NCBI RefSeq assembly: GCF_017599325.1
Contig: NZ_JAGFVM010000037.1
Span: 1-64,000 of the forward strand
DNA: 64,000 nucleotides
Direction: 5' to 3'
Origin: Marinilactibacillus kalidii
Lineage (GTDB): Bacteria > Bacillota > Bacilli > Lactobacillales > Carnobacteriaceae_A
How positions within the stretch are numbered: the stretch's first letter is position 1; every line of letters begins with the position of its first letter. Made by a program: the position numbers and the translations under genes. The notes beneath the pieces are model-generated. The model made no database searches and was not told where the DNA came from. It was given only the letters and a program-made list of their open reading frames with translations. Below are positions 17,299 through 25,984 of this stretch, piece by piece.

Positions 17299-17607
17299 TC
17301 AACTAGCTCCTTTCTTTGTTTCAGAAATGCTTGAAAAACGTTGTGAGATGCATCTTCTCAGGTAATATAAGCTCAATTAAGAAGACTTATGCTCTAATGA
17401 GTACGCTTATAATGTATCGTTTGTTATGAGAGAACGCTAATATTTCTTTAATGTTATTTTATATTTTAAGCTACGGAGTAACTTGAAAAGGACTTCTATG
17501 ATAAACAAGAAAAGTTGAGAAAAGAATAATGAACTTTGAATAAAAAGTTTATTGAACGAACGAATACTGAAATAAATATAAGTAATTGTATCTATCCGTA
17601 ACGTACT
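17299..17607. other. Intergenic region without a recognised gene
   Basis: AT-rich spacer between the lipoprotein gene (start 17298) and the queF terminator. It must hold the lipoprotein promoter on the minus strand, but no clear -35/-10 pair stands out. Only a weak repeat around AACTTT/AAAGTT near 17532-17549 is visible. Confidence 0.5.
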
Positions 17608-17646
17608 AAAAAGCAATCATTGTTGGTTTATACTCAACAACGATTG
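17608..17646 (-). terminator. Rho-independent terminator of queT-queF
   Basis: An 11-bp stem with one mismatch or G-U position (17636-17646 with 17614-17624), 11-nt loop and a five-U tail on the minus strand, 20 bp after the queF stop. Confidence 0.85.
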
Positions 17647-17665
17647 TTTATTAATAAATAGCTTT

Positions 17666-18163
17666 TTAACGATTATCAATGGTTTCAGGATAGAGATCAT
17701 GGTTCGCTAGTCGATTCCATGCCACGTCTTCCCACTTTGTACCTGGCTTCCCATAGTTACAATAGGGATAAATTGAAATACCACCGCGTGGCGTGAACTT
17801 ACCCCATACTTCAATATACTTCGGATCCATTAATTTGATCAGATCTTTCATAATGATATTCATGCAATCCTCGTGGAAATCACCATGGTTTCTAAAACTA
17901 AAAAGATAGAGCTTTAAAGACTTGCTTTCAACCATTTTTTCTTTAGGCACGTATGAAATGTAAATAGTCGCAAAGTCCGGTTGTCCAGTAATCGGACAAA
18001 GACTCGTAAACTCAGGACAATTGAATTTTACAAAATAATCATTGTCAGAATGTTTATTTTGAAAGCTTTCAAGTACTTCTGGTGCATAATCCATTCGGTA
18101 TTCGACCTGTTGATTCCCTAAATGTGAAACACCATGCAGTTCTTTTTCATTTCTACCGGTCAT
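17666..18163 (-). CDS. queF: NADPH-dependent 7-cyano-7-deazaguanine reductase
   Basis: 165 aa, the same length as Bacillus subtilis QueF. It reduces preQ0 to preQ1 with NADPH in queuosine biosynthesis. The active-site block [12 protein letters not shown] carries the nucleophilic Cys56 and the general acid Asp63; the NADPH-binding QueF motif ESKSLKLYL is at 79-87. This is the short (unimodular) type. It overlaps the end of queT by 4 bp on the minus strand, so a preQ1 precursor importer and the preQ0 reductase are co-expressed. None of queC, queD or queE is in the window, so it could rely on salvage or on genes elsewhere. Confidence 0.95.
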   Translation of the reverse strand: MTGRNEKELHGVSHLGNQQVEYRMDYAPEVLESFQNKHSDNDYFVKFNCPEFTSLCPITGQPDFATIYISYVPKEKMVESKSLKLYLFSFRNHGDFHEDCMNIIMKDLIKLMDPKYIEVWGKFTPRGGISIYPYCNYGKPGTKWEDVAWNRLANHDLYPETIDNR

Positions 18164-18663
18164 GAAATCACCTTTCTCGATTTTAATGGTTTTTCAAGTG
18201 CTTGTGTCAAAAAGATACCTGCAAGTCCTGGAAGGATCTGCCCAATCACAAGATTGATGACAAGTGCCCAATAAGGAAGGTCTAATAAGACATTTAAATA
18301 GCTAGGTATGCCTAAGCCAATGACAAATATAATAGGCAATGCAATGAGCCAGCGTGGTAATCTAGAGTGACGGATCAATACAATGGATCCTAAAAAAAGT
18401 AGCCCGATGATAAAACCTCCGGCAACATCGATGGGACCAAGTCCACCAAAGAAAAAGTTAGAAAGTGCGTTAGCCAAACCAAGTGGAAAAACAAGAAAAG
18501 GGAATATATAAGAAAGAGCATAAAAACTGGTCGCAATTCTGATTTGATAAGCACCAAAAGCAAACGATGATGTCGTGGCCATCACGACAACGTATAGAGC
18601 GATAACGAGTGCAGAAATGATGAGTTTACGGGTGTTAAATGTTGAACGATTTGTCTCTTTCAT
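18160..18663 (-). CDS. queT: QueT-type queuosine precursor transporter
   Basis: 167 aa integral membrane protein with about five helices, of the QueT/COG4708 (ECF S-component-like) family that takes up preQ1 or a related precursor. The start is ATG 18663, behind GGAGGTGATC; a TTG at 18678 lies upstream of this site and is rejected. Motifs [21 protein letters not shown] and [15 protein letters not shown] are typical. A candidate preQ1 riboswitch and two terminators precede the gene, so expression should fall when precursor is plentiful. An ECF module (ATPases plus T component) would be needed from elsewhere. Confidence 0.88.
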   Translation of the reverse strand: MKETNRSTFNTRKLIISALVIALYVVVMATTSSFAFGAYQIRIATSFYALSYIFPFLVFPLGLANALSNFFFGGLGPIDVAGGFIIGLLFLGSIVLIRHSRLPRWLIALPIIFVIGLGIPSYLNVLLDLPYWALVINLVIGQILPGLAGIFLTQALEKPLKSRKVIS

Positions 18664-18687
18664 ATTGATCACCTCCAATTAAGATAC

Positions 18688-18721
18688 GTTGCTAAAAACT
18701 ATTCAATTCGTTTTTAACAAC
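18688..18721 (-). promoter_or_regulatory. Leader stem-loop just before queT
   Basis: 12-bp stem (18710-18721 with 18688-18699, one G-U) with a 10-nt loop, between the two leader terminators and the queT ribosome-binding site. No U-tract; possibly a stabiliser or part of an alternative leader fold. Confidence 0.45.
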
Positions 18722-18755
18722 AAAAAAACGTCCTTTGCACCGATGCTAGGACGTT
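18722..18755 (-). terminator. Second leader terminator upstream of queT
   Basis: 8-bp perfect stem AACGTCCT/AGGACGTT, 13-nt loop and seven U on the minus strand. Its 5' arm contains CCUAG, which can pair with the CUAGG at the 3' end of the candidate aptamer, a plausible antiterminator switch. Confidence 0.75.
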
Positions 18756-18786
18756 AAAAATAGGCAATAGTCTTGTGCTATTGCTT
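18756..18786 (-). terminator. First leader terminator upstream of queT
   Basis: 7-bp perfect stem GCAATAG/CTATTGC with a 7-nt loop, followed on the minus strand by CTATTTTT, directly after the candidate preQ1 aptamer. Two terminators in series follow the aptamer. Confidence 0.65.
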
Positions 18787-18826
18787 CCCTAGTTTTGTTT
18801 TTCGACAGGATGGTTACGAACTGTCT
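18787..18826 (-). promoter_or_regulatory. Candidate preQ1-I riboswitch aptamer
   Basis: Read on the minus strand: P1 stem GACAG/CUGUC, a 12-nt loop beginning UUC and ending in C, then an A-rich tail GAAAAACAAAACUAGG. These features match preQ1-I aptamers: UUC after P1, the ligand-pairing C just before the 3' P1 strand, and an A-rich tail ending in CUA-type bases that form P2. It lies upstream of queT-queF and is followed by terminators. The P2 pairing is weak by eye, which is the main doubt. Confidence 0.62.
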
Positions 18827-18880
18827 ATTTAATTGGCTTATAGTAGGATACCATTTAATGGTTGGTGTGACTAGATAGAA

Positions 18881-18910
18881 TTGACATTCTTTTCTAGGGT
18901 AAGATATATT
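18881..18910 (+). promoter_or_regulatory. Sigma-A promoter of the kinase-like gene
   Basis: TTGACA at 18881-18886 and TATATT at 18905-18910 with an 18-bp spacer. It would start transcription near 18917, giving a leader of about 60 nt for the gene at 18978. Confidence 0.75.
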
Positions 18911-18977
18911 TATAGAAGAGTTTGGGCACATTAAAACAGCATATTCAGAGTCGTAACCGAAAAAAAGGAGAGCGCTG

Positions 18978-19889
18978 ATGAATAATCATATAAAGCAAAC
19001 AATCAATGGTCATGCGTTTGAATTAAAAGAACCCGCTGACTTTAGCTTTTTAAATCAATACGGAACAGTGTTTTCAGTATTCGATCAAAATGATTCGGGT
19101 AATATCAGTTTTGGGGTTGTAGATAAAAAAGGTGAAAAAGTTTTTATTAAAGTAGCGGGTGCCAAAACAGTTGGTTATTCGGGTAAAGTGGAAAATGCCA
19201 TTCAAACATTAAAGAAAAGTGTGGACATCTACTTGGATCTAAAACACAAAAGACTGATTGAATTACAAGAGGCGCGAACCTACAAACAGTTATTTTATGT
19301 CGTCTTCAAGTGGCACGAAGGAGAGTGTCTATTCGACCACTGGAATTTTGACTACTATCAGAGACATCCAGAAATACTGACACCTATGGAAAAATTTAAA
19401 CAATTATCTCAAGCTGAAAAGTTAACCATTGCAGATCAGATAGTAGATTTTTTAGTCTATGTTGAATCAAAAAATTATGTTCCTGTAGACTTCTACGATG
19501 GTAGCATCATGATTGATTTTGAGTCAAAAGTACTGACGATTTGTGATATTGATCTATTCGAAAAGAACCCGCATAAAAATCATATAGGCGAAGATTATTG
19601 GGGAACAAAACGAATGAAAGCACCTGAAGAATATCAGTTGAATAGCCCTATAGATTCTAGGACAACAGTGTTCACGATTGGTGCATTATTTTCAAATTTA
19701 TTCGGTACTTATACCACGGAAATCCTTCAGCTTATATATGAGAAGAATCAATTTATCCCACTCAATAAAGAAGAATGGTCGTTACCTGAAAAGCTATTCC
19801 CGATTGTCCTGAAAGCTGTAAGTCTTAATAGAGAAGAGCGTTATCCGTCCGTTGCAACGTTCACACTTGAATGGAAGAAGGCACATTAA
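18978..19889 (+). CDS. Protein kinase-like (Ser/Thr kinase or phosphotransferase fold) protein
   Basis: 303 aa with kinase-fold landmarks: a candidate ATP-binding Lys in VFIKVAG, a catalytic-loop equivalent VPVDFYDGSIMIDF, and a metal-binding Asp in ICDIDLFE. The HRD motif is replaced by the VDFYDGS form seen in a Gram-positive family of atypical kinases. It starts behind AAAAGGAG. The substrate is unknown; phosphorylation of a protein or small molecule (aminoglycoside-kinase-like) is possible. It is a single gene with its own promoter and terminator, divergent from queT. Confidence 0.75.
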   Translation: MNNHIKQTINGHAFELKEPADFSFLNQYGTVFSVFDQNDSGNISFGVVDKKGEKVFIKVAGAKTVGYSGKVENAIQTLKKSVDIYLDLKHKRLIELQEARTYKQLFYVVFKWHEGECLFDHWNFDYYQRHPEILTPMEKFKQLSQAEKLTIADQIVDFLVYVESKNYVPVDFYDGSIMIDFESKVLTICDIDLFEKNPHKNHIGEDYWGTKRMKAPEEYQLNSPIDSRTTVFTIGALFSNLFGTYTTEILQLIYEKNQFIPLNKEEWSLPEKLFPIVLKAVSLNREERYPSVATFTLEWKKAH

Positions 19890-19890
19890 A

Positions 19891-19941
19891 ATAAGCCTCA
19901 AGAAGATTCGGTCTACTCACGAATCTCTTAGGGGCTTATTG
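19891..19941. terminator. Bidirectional terminator between convergent genes
   Basis: A long stem of about 20 bp with few mismatches (arms starting at 19891 and ending at 19941) around a 9-nt loop. U-rich tails follow on both strands (TTATTTTAA on the minus side, GTTTTATTT a few bases out on the plus side). Confidence 0.82.
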
Positions 19942-19946
19942 TCGTT

Positions 19947-21818
19947 TTATTTGTTAAACGATTGTGCACTACGTTTTACTCTGTACATGGCTTTATCTGC
20001 TCTACTTAATAATTCAGTAGCCGTATGTCCATCAAATGGATAAGAAGCAAAGCCGATACTTGCGCTACAAGTAAATGTTACGTCATGAATGGCATAGGGT
20101 TCATTTAAACGTCTAAACAGTTCGGTAATTGTATCTTGCACAGTACAGACTGCAACATCATTGAGTAAGATAGTAAACTCATCTCCACCTAATCTGGCAG
20201 CTAAATCGTCTTCGCCAATAAAATCTTTGATTCTCTCTGCGATGGCCGTAAGTAAATCATCTCCAACGGCATGTCCATATACATCGTTGATTTCCTTGAA
20301 CTTATCGAGATCCAAAAAGAGAATTGAAAAACGGCCATTTGATTCTTCTGCTTGTTCAATAACTTTTTGAAGATGATCTTCAAAAGCACGTCGGTTAGCG
20401 AGTCCGGTTAGATAATCGTGGTAAGCGTAGAAGTGAACTTTTTCTTGATTCATTTTATTTTCAGTGATATTTTGTCCAATTCCGAAGCTACCTACTAATT
20501 TACTTCTAACAAGTATAGGAATATGCGTCATGTCGATCCAAAGCATTTTACCGCTTTTGTCTTTAAAAGAAAATTCATGACTATTGATCCATCCGGAATT
20601 TACCTTTACAAAATTCTCATTTGCGGTCTTCAACTGTTCCGCATCTATAAAATTTGTGATCGGGACACCAATCACATCTTTTTGGTCTTTTCCAAGTAAA
20701 GAAGCACCGGCAGTATTCAGGCTTTCGATTTTTCCATTAAGATCAAGAGAGAATACGGAGTCGGGGTGATATTCGAAAAGCGAACGATATCGCTCTTCGC
20801 TGACCTCCAATTGTTCCGTTTTTTTGAGGTATTGATCAACTAAATTCTTGTTTTCAAAAATAACGACAAATTGTCGAAGAATGACCAGAATAATAGAAAT
20901 ACCTGATCCAACGCTCAAGACATCAAAACCGGAAGATTGATTGATCATGAAAATGAATAAAATAATCACCAATGCATAAGGTAAAATTAAGCGAGCGATG
21001 GAAGATGGTTTTACACCTGAGAGGGCTGCTTGTTCTGCTTCTTGATCCGTTATTTCCCGTTCAATCAGCGCAGTGTAGCCAAGTAGTAAAACTGGTAAAA
21101 TGAATAAAGGATCAAACCAACTACCGGAGACGTAAATGTTTTGCGTACTTTCAATAAAATACATGGTAATCGTAAAGAGTTGTATGCTGATAGCCATGGT
21201 GATATAGCGGAGTGTGCGTTTATAAAAAAAATACTCTCCTCCAAAATAGAAAATCGAAACACATAAAATGAGTACGATATCGCCAATCAAATAAAATAAA
21301 GCTGTATAAATAGTTGACAGTGGAGTAGTTGATGACTGCGTTACTAAAGGTTCAATAATATAATACCAGCTAAGGGTCAAAGAAACAGACAAGATCACAA
21401 GAATATCAAATAAAAATTTTAAAATCAGTGATTTCTTGGCATAAGTAAAGATGCGCCATGAAAAAGCAAAAAAGTAACAAATGCCGGAACTGACGTAAAA
21501 GAAATCATATATTCCTGGAGAACTCGGTGTACCTGGAAGTATTAAAGAAGCTACTGTCCAACAAGCCTCTGCAAGAAAATAAAAGACAGAAGCGAGTAAA
21601 AGTAATTGCCAGTAGCGTTTGTTTTTTGCTAGCTGTTTGTAATGAAAAGAACTCGCTATCCAAGTAACTGGAAAAAATGTACCTAACAGAGAGATGAAAT
21701 TACCACCCGTGGTTCTAATAGGGTTGTCGGTTGGCCATATTAAGAGCCAAGCGAAATAAAACGTGACCCAACCAATAATGGTAAATAGCCAAATTTTGTT
21801 TTCTCTTTTTATGGTCAT
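19947..21818 (-). CDS. Membrane PAS-GGDEF diguanylate cyclase
   Basis: 623 aa. About eight transmembrane helices occupy residues 1-320, then a linker, a PAS domain (about 335-450, with RYRSLFEYHPDSVFSLDL) and a GGDEF domain (about 460-620). The active-site motif RLGGDEF is intact (544-548), so synthesis of cyclic-di-GMP from two GTP is expected. The inhibitory I-site (RxxD) is not conserved: the residues there are GEDD. The start ATG at 21818 follows AAAGGAGATG. No EAL or PilZ protein is in the window. The membrane region resembles unknown-ligand sensor domains of Firmicutes cyclases. Confidence 0.9.
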   Translation of the reverse strand: MTIKRENKIWLFTIIGWVTFYFAWLLIWPTDNPIRTTGGNFISLLGTFFPVTWIASSFHYKQLAKNKRYWQLLLLASVFYFLAEACWTVASLILPGTPSSPGIYDFFYVSSGICYFFAFSWRIFTYAKKSLILKFLFDILVILSVSLTLSWYYIIEPLVTQSSTTPLSTIYTALFYLIGDIVLILCVSIFYFGGEYFFYKRTLRYITMAISIQLFTITMYFIESTQNIYVSGSWFDPLFILPVLLLGYTALIEREITDQEAEQAALSGVKPSSIARLILPYALVIILFIFMINQSSGFDVLSVGSGISIILVILRQFVVIFENKNLVDQYLKKTEQLEVSEERYRSLFEYHPDSVFSLDLNGKIESLNTAGASLLGKDQKDVIGVPITNFIDAEQLKTANENFVKVNSGWINSHEFSFKDKSGKMLWIDMTHIPILVRSKLVGSFGIGQNITENKMNQEKVHFYAYHDYLTGLANRRAFEDHLQKVIEQAEESNGRFSILFLDLDKFKEINDVYGHAVGDDLLTAIAERIKDFIGEDDLAARLGGDEFTILLNDVAVCTVQDTITELFRRLNEPYAIHDVTFTCSASIGFASYPFDGHTATELLSRADKAMYRVKRSAQSFNK

Positions 21819-22219
21819 AGTTCATCTCCTTTAGGTAAAAATAGGCAGTTAGTGATTTAGGGTAAATATATAGGTTGAAAAAAGTAAGAAAAAGATTCCT
21901 GCTTGAGAATCATTCTTTTATTACTTATATCGTAATAAATCGCTTTAATTTAAGTAGTTTACAAGGAAAATTTAATATAACATAGTATTAAAAAATAGTA
22001 ATCAAAAACGAACTAGTAAAAATACATAAATTCTCAAACCACTAGTAAAAAAATCAGCTTCAGCGCCTATAAGCGCTATAGAAATAAAATCTATCAAGAG
22101 AAAAGTGTTCGCTTTTTGTAACCGTAATCACTTATGGAAATCCGTTCTATAACCGGATTATCCGTTGATACGAAAGGGATTACAGAAGTGCTGGACATAG
22201 AAAATTCATGATTTTTTCA
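21819..22219. other. Intergenic region with clustered inverted repeats, no gene recognised
   Basis: AT-rich spacer between divergent genes. At about 22060-22200 several self-complementary segments cluster: AGCGC/GCGCT near 22068-22083, AATCCG/CGGATT near 22138-22160, and GTAATC/GGATTAC with CACTT/AAGTG enclosing it. No frame, tRNA or known riboswitch motif (including cyclic-di-GMP GEMM) was found. It could be a structured leader or small RNA. Confidence 0.4.
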
Positions 22220-22267
22220 TTGACAATTACAAAAAGTAAGTATAATATAGTTAGCATGGTAACTATA
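22220..22267 (+). promoter_or_regulatory. Promoter with overlapping MarR-type operator
   Basis: TTGACA at 22220-22225 and TATAAT/TAATAT around 22241-22248 form a sigma-A promoter (spacer 15-17 depending on register). A perfect 8-bp inverted repeat TATAGTTA-N6-TAACTATA at 22246-22267 overlaps the -10 box and start point. The MarR gene that ends this operon (25985) is the likely repressor. Confidence 0.75.
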
Positions 22268-22374
22268 TTGATGTGAGCAGAAATAAAAAATGAAAATGGA
22301 AGGAAGAGTGATATCCTCAAAAAACTAAAACGAGGATAAAAGGAAACATGCTTGCAAACTAAACGGAGGATAAA

Positions 22375-24138
22375 ATGTTAAAACTATTAAGAAAAACGAG
22401 TATGAAAGAAAGAATCGCCATTATTATCAGTATTCTCTTTATTATGGTTCAAGTATGGTTGGAATTAAAGATTCCAGATTACTTAGCTGAAATTACCACA
22501 CTATTACAAACAGCAGGAACAACTGTATCGGATATCTTCTCACCTGGTTCGATCATGGTCACACTGTCACTGTTAAGTTTAGTGGCTTCAATTATTGTAG
22601 GGTACATTGCTTCTAAAGTAGCAGCAGGGCTTACAGAAAGAATTCGTGGCGATGTCTTCAATAAAGTCATGGATTACACCCCCGGAGAAATCAAACAATT
22701 CTCAATTCCTAGTTTAATTACCCGTACCACAAATGATATTACACAAATCCAACTTGTTATTGCCATTGGTCTTCAAGTAGTGATTAAAGGACCGATTACA
22801 GCGATTTGGGCAATCACAAAAATCGCAGATAAAAACTGGCAATGGACAGCGGCAACTGGTGTAGCGGTGCTTGTGCTATTGATCATGTTGAGCACGATTT
22901 TGATCTTTGTTCAACCGAAGTTTGCACGTATCCAAAAATTAACCGATAAATTAAACAGTTTGACACGCGAAAACTTACAAGGGATTCGAGTGGTAAGAGC
23001 CTATAACGCTGAAGGTTATCAAAATGGAAAATCATTGGAAGCTAATGAAGAATTGACGAATGTCAACTTATTTACAAGTAGAATGATGGCAATCATGAAT
23101 CCAGGAATGTCGATCATCTCAAGCGGATTAGCGCTATCTGTCTACTGGATCGGTGCGCATTTAATCAATGAAGCAGGTCTTCAGGAAAGAATCACTCTAT
23201 TTAGTGATATGGTTGTTTTCTCTTCTTATGCATTCCAAGTAGTACTAGGATTCATGTTAATGACCATCGTTTTCTTGATTCTTCCTAGAGCACTTGCTTC
23301 TGCGAAACGAATCAACGAAGTATTAGAACTAGATCCTTCGATCGCATTCGTTAAAGAAAGTGAAAAGCCAGCAAATGGCAAAGGAACCGTCACATTCAAC
23401 AATGTTACTTTTGCTTATCCAAACGCTGCTGAACCGGTTATTAAAGATATCAACTTTACAGCGAATGCTGGTGATACAGTTGCCTTTATTGGTTCAACAG
23501 GTAGTGGTAAAAGTACGATTATCAGTCTGATTCCAAGATTCTATGACGTCACTGAAGGTCAAATTTTGATTGATGGAAATGATATCAAATCATATAGCCA
23601 CCAAGATTTAAATGAAAAAATTGCTTATATCCCACAAAACCCATTCTTGTTCAGTGGAACGATTCGCTCGAATATGAACTTCGGTCACAGTTCTAAACTG
23701 CCTGAAGAGGATACAGAAATTTATCAAGCGTTAGCCTTAGCTGAAGCAAAAGATTTTGTCCTTCAAAAAGAGGATCAATTAGAGAGTCATGTAGCGCAAG
23801 CAGGTGCTAACTTCTCTGGTGGGCAAAAACAACGTCTATCGATTGCACGTGCTATCGCTAGAAAAGCAGAAATTCTTATCTTTGATGACTCCTTTTCAGC
23901 ATTGGATTATAAAACAGATAAAACACTTCGACACAACTTGTCAGAGCAGATATCAGATACGACTAAATTGATCGTTGCACAACGAATCAGTACAATCATG
24001 GATGCCGATCAAATTCTCGTTTTAGACGAAGGTAAAGTCGTCGGACAAGGCACGCACAAAGAATTGTTGGAAAGTAATCAAGTGTACCAAGAGATTGCCT
24101 ATTCTCAACTTTCCAAGGAGGAACTGAATAATGGATAA
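22375..24138 (+). CDS. Heterodimeric ABC exporter subunit with degenerate ATPase residues (second pair)
   Basis: 587 aa half-transporter: six transmembrane helices then a nucleotide-binding domain with Walker A GSTGSGKST (about 372), signature FSGGQKQR, Walker B followed by Asp (LIFDDSFSALD) and Gln for the switch His (VAQRIST). It is thus the non-catalytic half of a heterodimer, like the gene at 10003. It starts behind GGAGG, about 110 bp after the promoter/operator. Its last 8 bp overlap the partner gene. Probably a MarR-inducible multidrug or peptide exporter. Confidence 0.92.
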   Translation: MLKLLRKTSMKERIAIIISILFIMVQVWLELKIPDYLAEITTLLQTAGTTVSDIFSPGSIMVTLSLLSLVASIIVGYIASKVAAGLTERIRGDVFNKVMDYTPGEIKQFSIPSLITRTTNDITQIQLVIAIGLQVVIKGPITAIWAITKIADKNWQWTAATGVAVLVLLIMLSTILIFVQPKFARIQKLTDKLNSLTRENLQGIRVVRAYNAEGYQNGKSLEANEELTNVNLFTSRMMAIMNPGMSIISSGLALSVYWIGAHLINEAGLQERITLFSDMVVFSSYAFQVVLGFMLMTIVFLILPRALASAKRINEVLELDPSIAFVKESEKPANGKGTVTFNNVTFAYPNAAEPVIKDINFTANAGDTVAFIGSTGSGKSTIISLIPRFYDVTEGQILIDGNDIKSYSHQDLNEKIAYIPQNPFLFSGTIRSNMNFGHSSKLPEEDTEIYQALALAEAKDFVLQKEDQLESHVAQAGANFSGGQKQRLSIARAIARKAEILIFDDSFSALDYKTDKTLRHNLSEQISDTTKLIVAQRISTIMDADQILVLDEGKVVGQGTHKELLESNQVYQEIAYSQLSKEELNNG

Positions 24139-25915
24139 TTCGAAAAAAGTACCATTGAAACAAGATAAAACGTATAGCTTTAAAGAAATCCTTGCAAATG
24201 TGAACATTTACGCTGGACAATACAAACTGTTATTCATTGTCTCGATCATCTTTGCAATCATTGGTAGTGTGACGGTTATTATTGGCCCAGACCGTTTAAG
24301 CGAAATCACTGACATCGTTGTAGAAGGTATTGGTACGCAGATTGACTTGGCAGCAGTTAACCGTATTGGCCTGACATTGGTTGCTTTATACGCGATCGGG
24401 AGTGCAATGACTTACGGTCAAGGATATATCGTTGCAACGATCACACAAAAATTCTCTAAACGGTTAAGAGAAGAAATTTCTATAAAAATAAACAAATTAC
24501 CACTTAAATATTTTGACTCTAATAGCCAAGGGGATATCTTGAGTCGTGTCACAAATGACTTAGATACCGTTGGACAGTCTCTGAATCAAAGTTTAGGTAC
24601 GTTGATCAGTTCGGTCGTATTATTCGTTGGTTGTTTGTTTATGATGTTGAAAACAAATGTAATCATGAGTTTATCAGCGATTGCATCTGTATTACTTGGG
24701 TTTGTTATTTTGACATTCCTTATCAAAAAATCTCAAATTCATTTCAAAGGTCAGCAAAGCAAATTGGCTAAATTGAATGGATTTGTAGAAGAAGCCTATA
24801 CTGGACACAATACGATATATTCATATAACGCAAAAGATCAATCAGTTGAAGACTTTAGTGACTTGAATACTGACTTGTATTCAAGTGTATGGAAAGCCCA
24901 ATTCTTATCAGGTATGATGCAACCATTAATGGGGTTCATTGGGAACTTCGGTTATGTTGTTGTATGTATCGTAGGTGCTATCTTAGTGATTCAAGGTTCT
25001 ATTACTTTTGGTGTTATTGTAGCCTTCACTGTATATGTTAGATTGTTTTCTCAACCACTAGGACAGATGGCACAAGCTTTTACTGGTTTACAAAGAGCGA
25101 ATGCGGCTATGGGTCGTGTATTTGAGTTCTTGAATGAAGATGAAATGCAAAATGAAACAAGTAAAACACAAAAAATCATGGGTAAAACGACTGGTCATGT
25201 TCAATTTGATCATGTTAGTTTTGGCTATGATGAAAATAAAATGATTATCAATGATTTTTCTACAGAGGCTTTACCTGGTCAGAAAATCGCAATTGTTGGC
25301 CCGACAGGTGCTGGCAAAACAACAATCGTTAACTTACTAATGAAATTTTATGAAGTGACACAAGGTCGTATTTTGATCGATAATGAAAATATCGCTGATA
25401 TGTCACGTGAAGAAATCCATGATCAATTTTGTATGGTACTTCAAGATACTTGGTTATTTGAGGGTACAGTAAAAGAAAACTTGATTTATAACCAGCAAAA
25501 TGTTTCCGATGAGAAAGTCATCAGAGCCTGTGAAGCAGTTGGTGTGGATCACTTTATCCGTACTTTACCAAATGGTTATGATACTATTTTGAACGACAGT
25601 GTATCTCTTTCCGTAGGTCAAAAACAACTGATGACGATAGCGAGAGCCTTACTGAAAGATTCTCCAATGTTGATTTTAGATGAAGCAACCAGTTCAGTAG
25701 ATACTAGAACAGAAGAGTTGATTCAAGCAGCAATGGATAAATTGATGGAAGGTAGAACCACATTCGTTATTGCTCACCGATTATCTACGATCCAAAATGC
25801 AGATACGATTCTTGTGATGAAAGATGGCGAAATTATCGAGAGCGGTAATCATGAAGCGCTTATGAGTGCCAATGGTTTCTACTCAGATCTATATAACAGT
25901 CAATTTGAAAAATGA
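24131..25915 (+). CDS. Heterodimeric ABC exporter subunit with catalytic Glu (second pair)
   Basis: 594 aa: a polar N-terminus of about 30 residues, six helices, then a nucleotide-binding domain with GPTGAGKTT (about 389), LILDEATSSVD and IAHRLST. The signature is LSVGQKQL rather than LSGGQ. It complements the upstream subunit to give one active and one degenerate ATP site. The two exporter pairs in this window are clearly related in architecture but diverged in sequence, so an old duplication or separate acquisition is likely. Confidence 0.92.
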   Translation: MDNSKKVPLKQDKTYSFKEILANVNIYAGQYKLLFIVSIIFAIIGSVTVIIGPDRLSEITDIVVEGIGTQIDLAAVNRIGLTLVALYAIGSAMTYGQGYIVATITQKFSKRLREEISIKINKLPLKYFDSNSQGDILSRVTNDLDTVGQSLNQSLGTLISSVVLFVGCLFMMLKTNVIMSLSAIASVLLGFVILTFLIKKSQIHFKGQQSKLAKLNGFVEEAYTGHNTIYSYNAKDQSVEDFSDLNTDLYSSVWKAQFLSGMMQPLMGFIGNFGYVVVCIVGAILVIQGSITFGVIVAFTVYVRLFSQPLGQMAQAFTGLQRANAAMGRVFEFLNEDEMQNETSKTQKIMGKTTGHVQFDHVSFGYDENKMIINDFSTEALPGQKIAIVGPTGAGKTTIVNLLMKFYEVTQGRILIDNENIADMSREEIHDQFCMVLQDTWLFEGTVKENLIYNQQNVSDEKVIRACEAVGVDHFIRTLPNGYDTILNDSVSLSVGQKQLMTIARALLKDSPMLILDEATSSVDTRTEELIQAAMDKLMEGRTTFVIAHRLSTIQNADTILVMKDGEIIESGNHEALMSANGFYSDLYNSQFEK

Positions 25916-25984
25916 TAACGATAGATCAATTTGCTGAAGTGACATCAATAACAGCGGTACGATCATTGAAAGGTATGATTTGAT

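Noticed and set aside
19852-20043. 63-codon plus-strand frame across the terminator after the kinase-like gene
   Set aside because: It crosses a strong bidirectional terminator and the GGDEF gene end on the other strand.
22060-22200. Cyclic-di-GMP (GEMM) riboswitch near the GGDEF gene
   Set aside because: The conserved GEMM blocks are absent on both strands.
22290-22328. 12-codon possible leader peptide (MKMEGRVISSKN) before the second exporter
   Set aside because: Only a weak ribosome site and no regulatory codon run; not enough to call.
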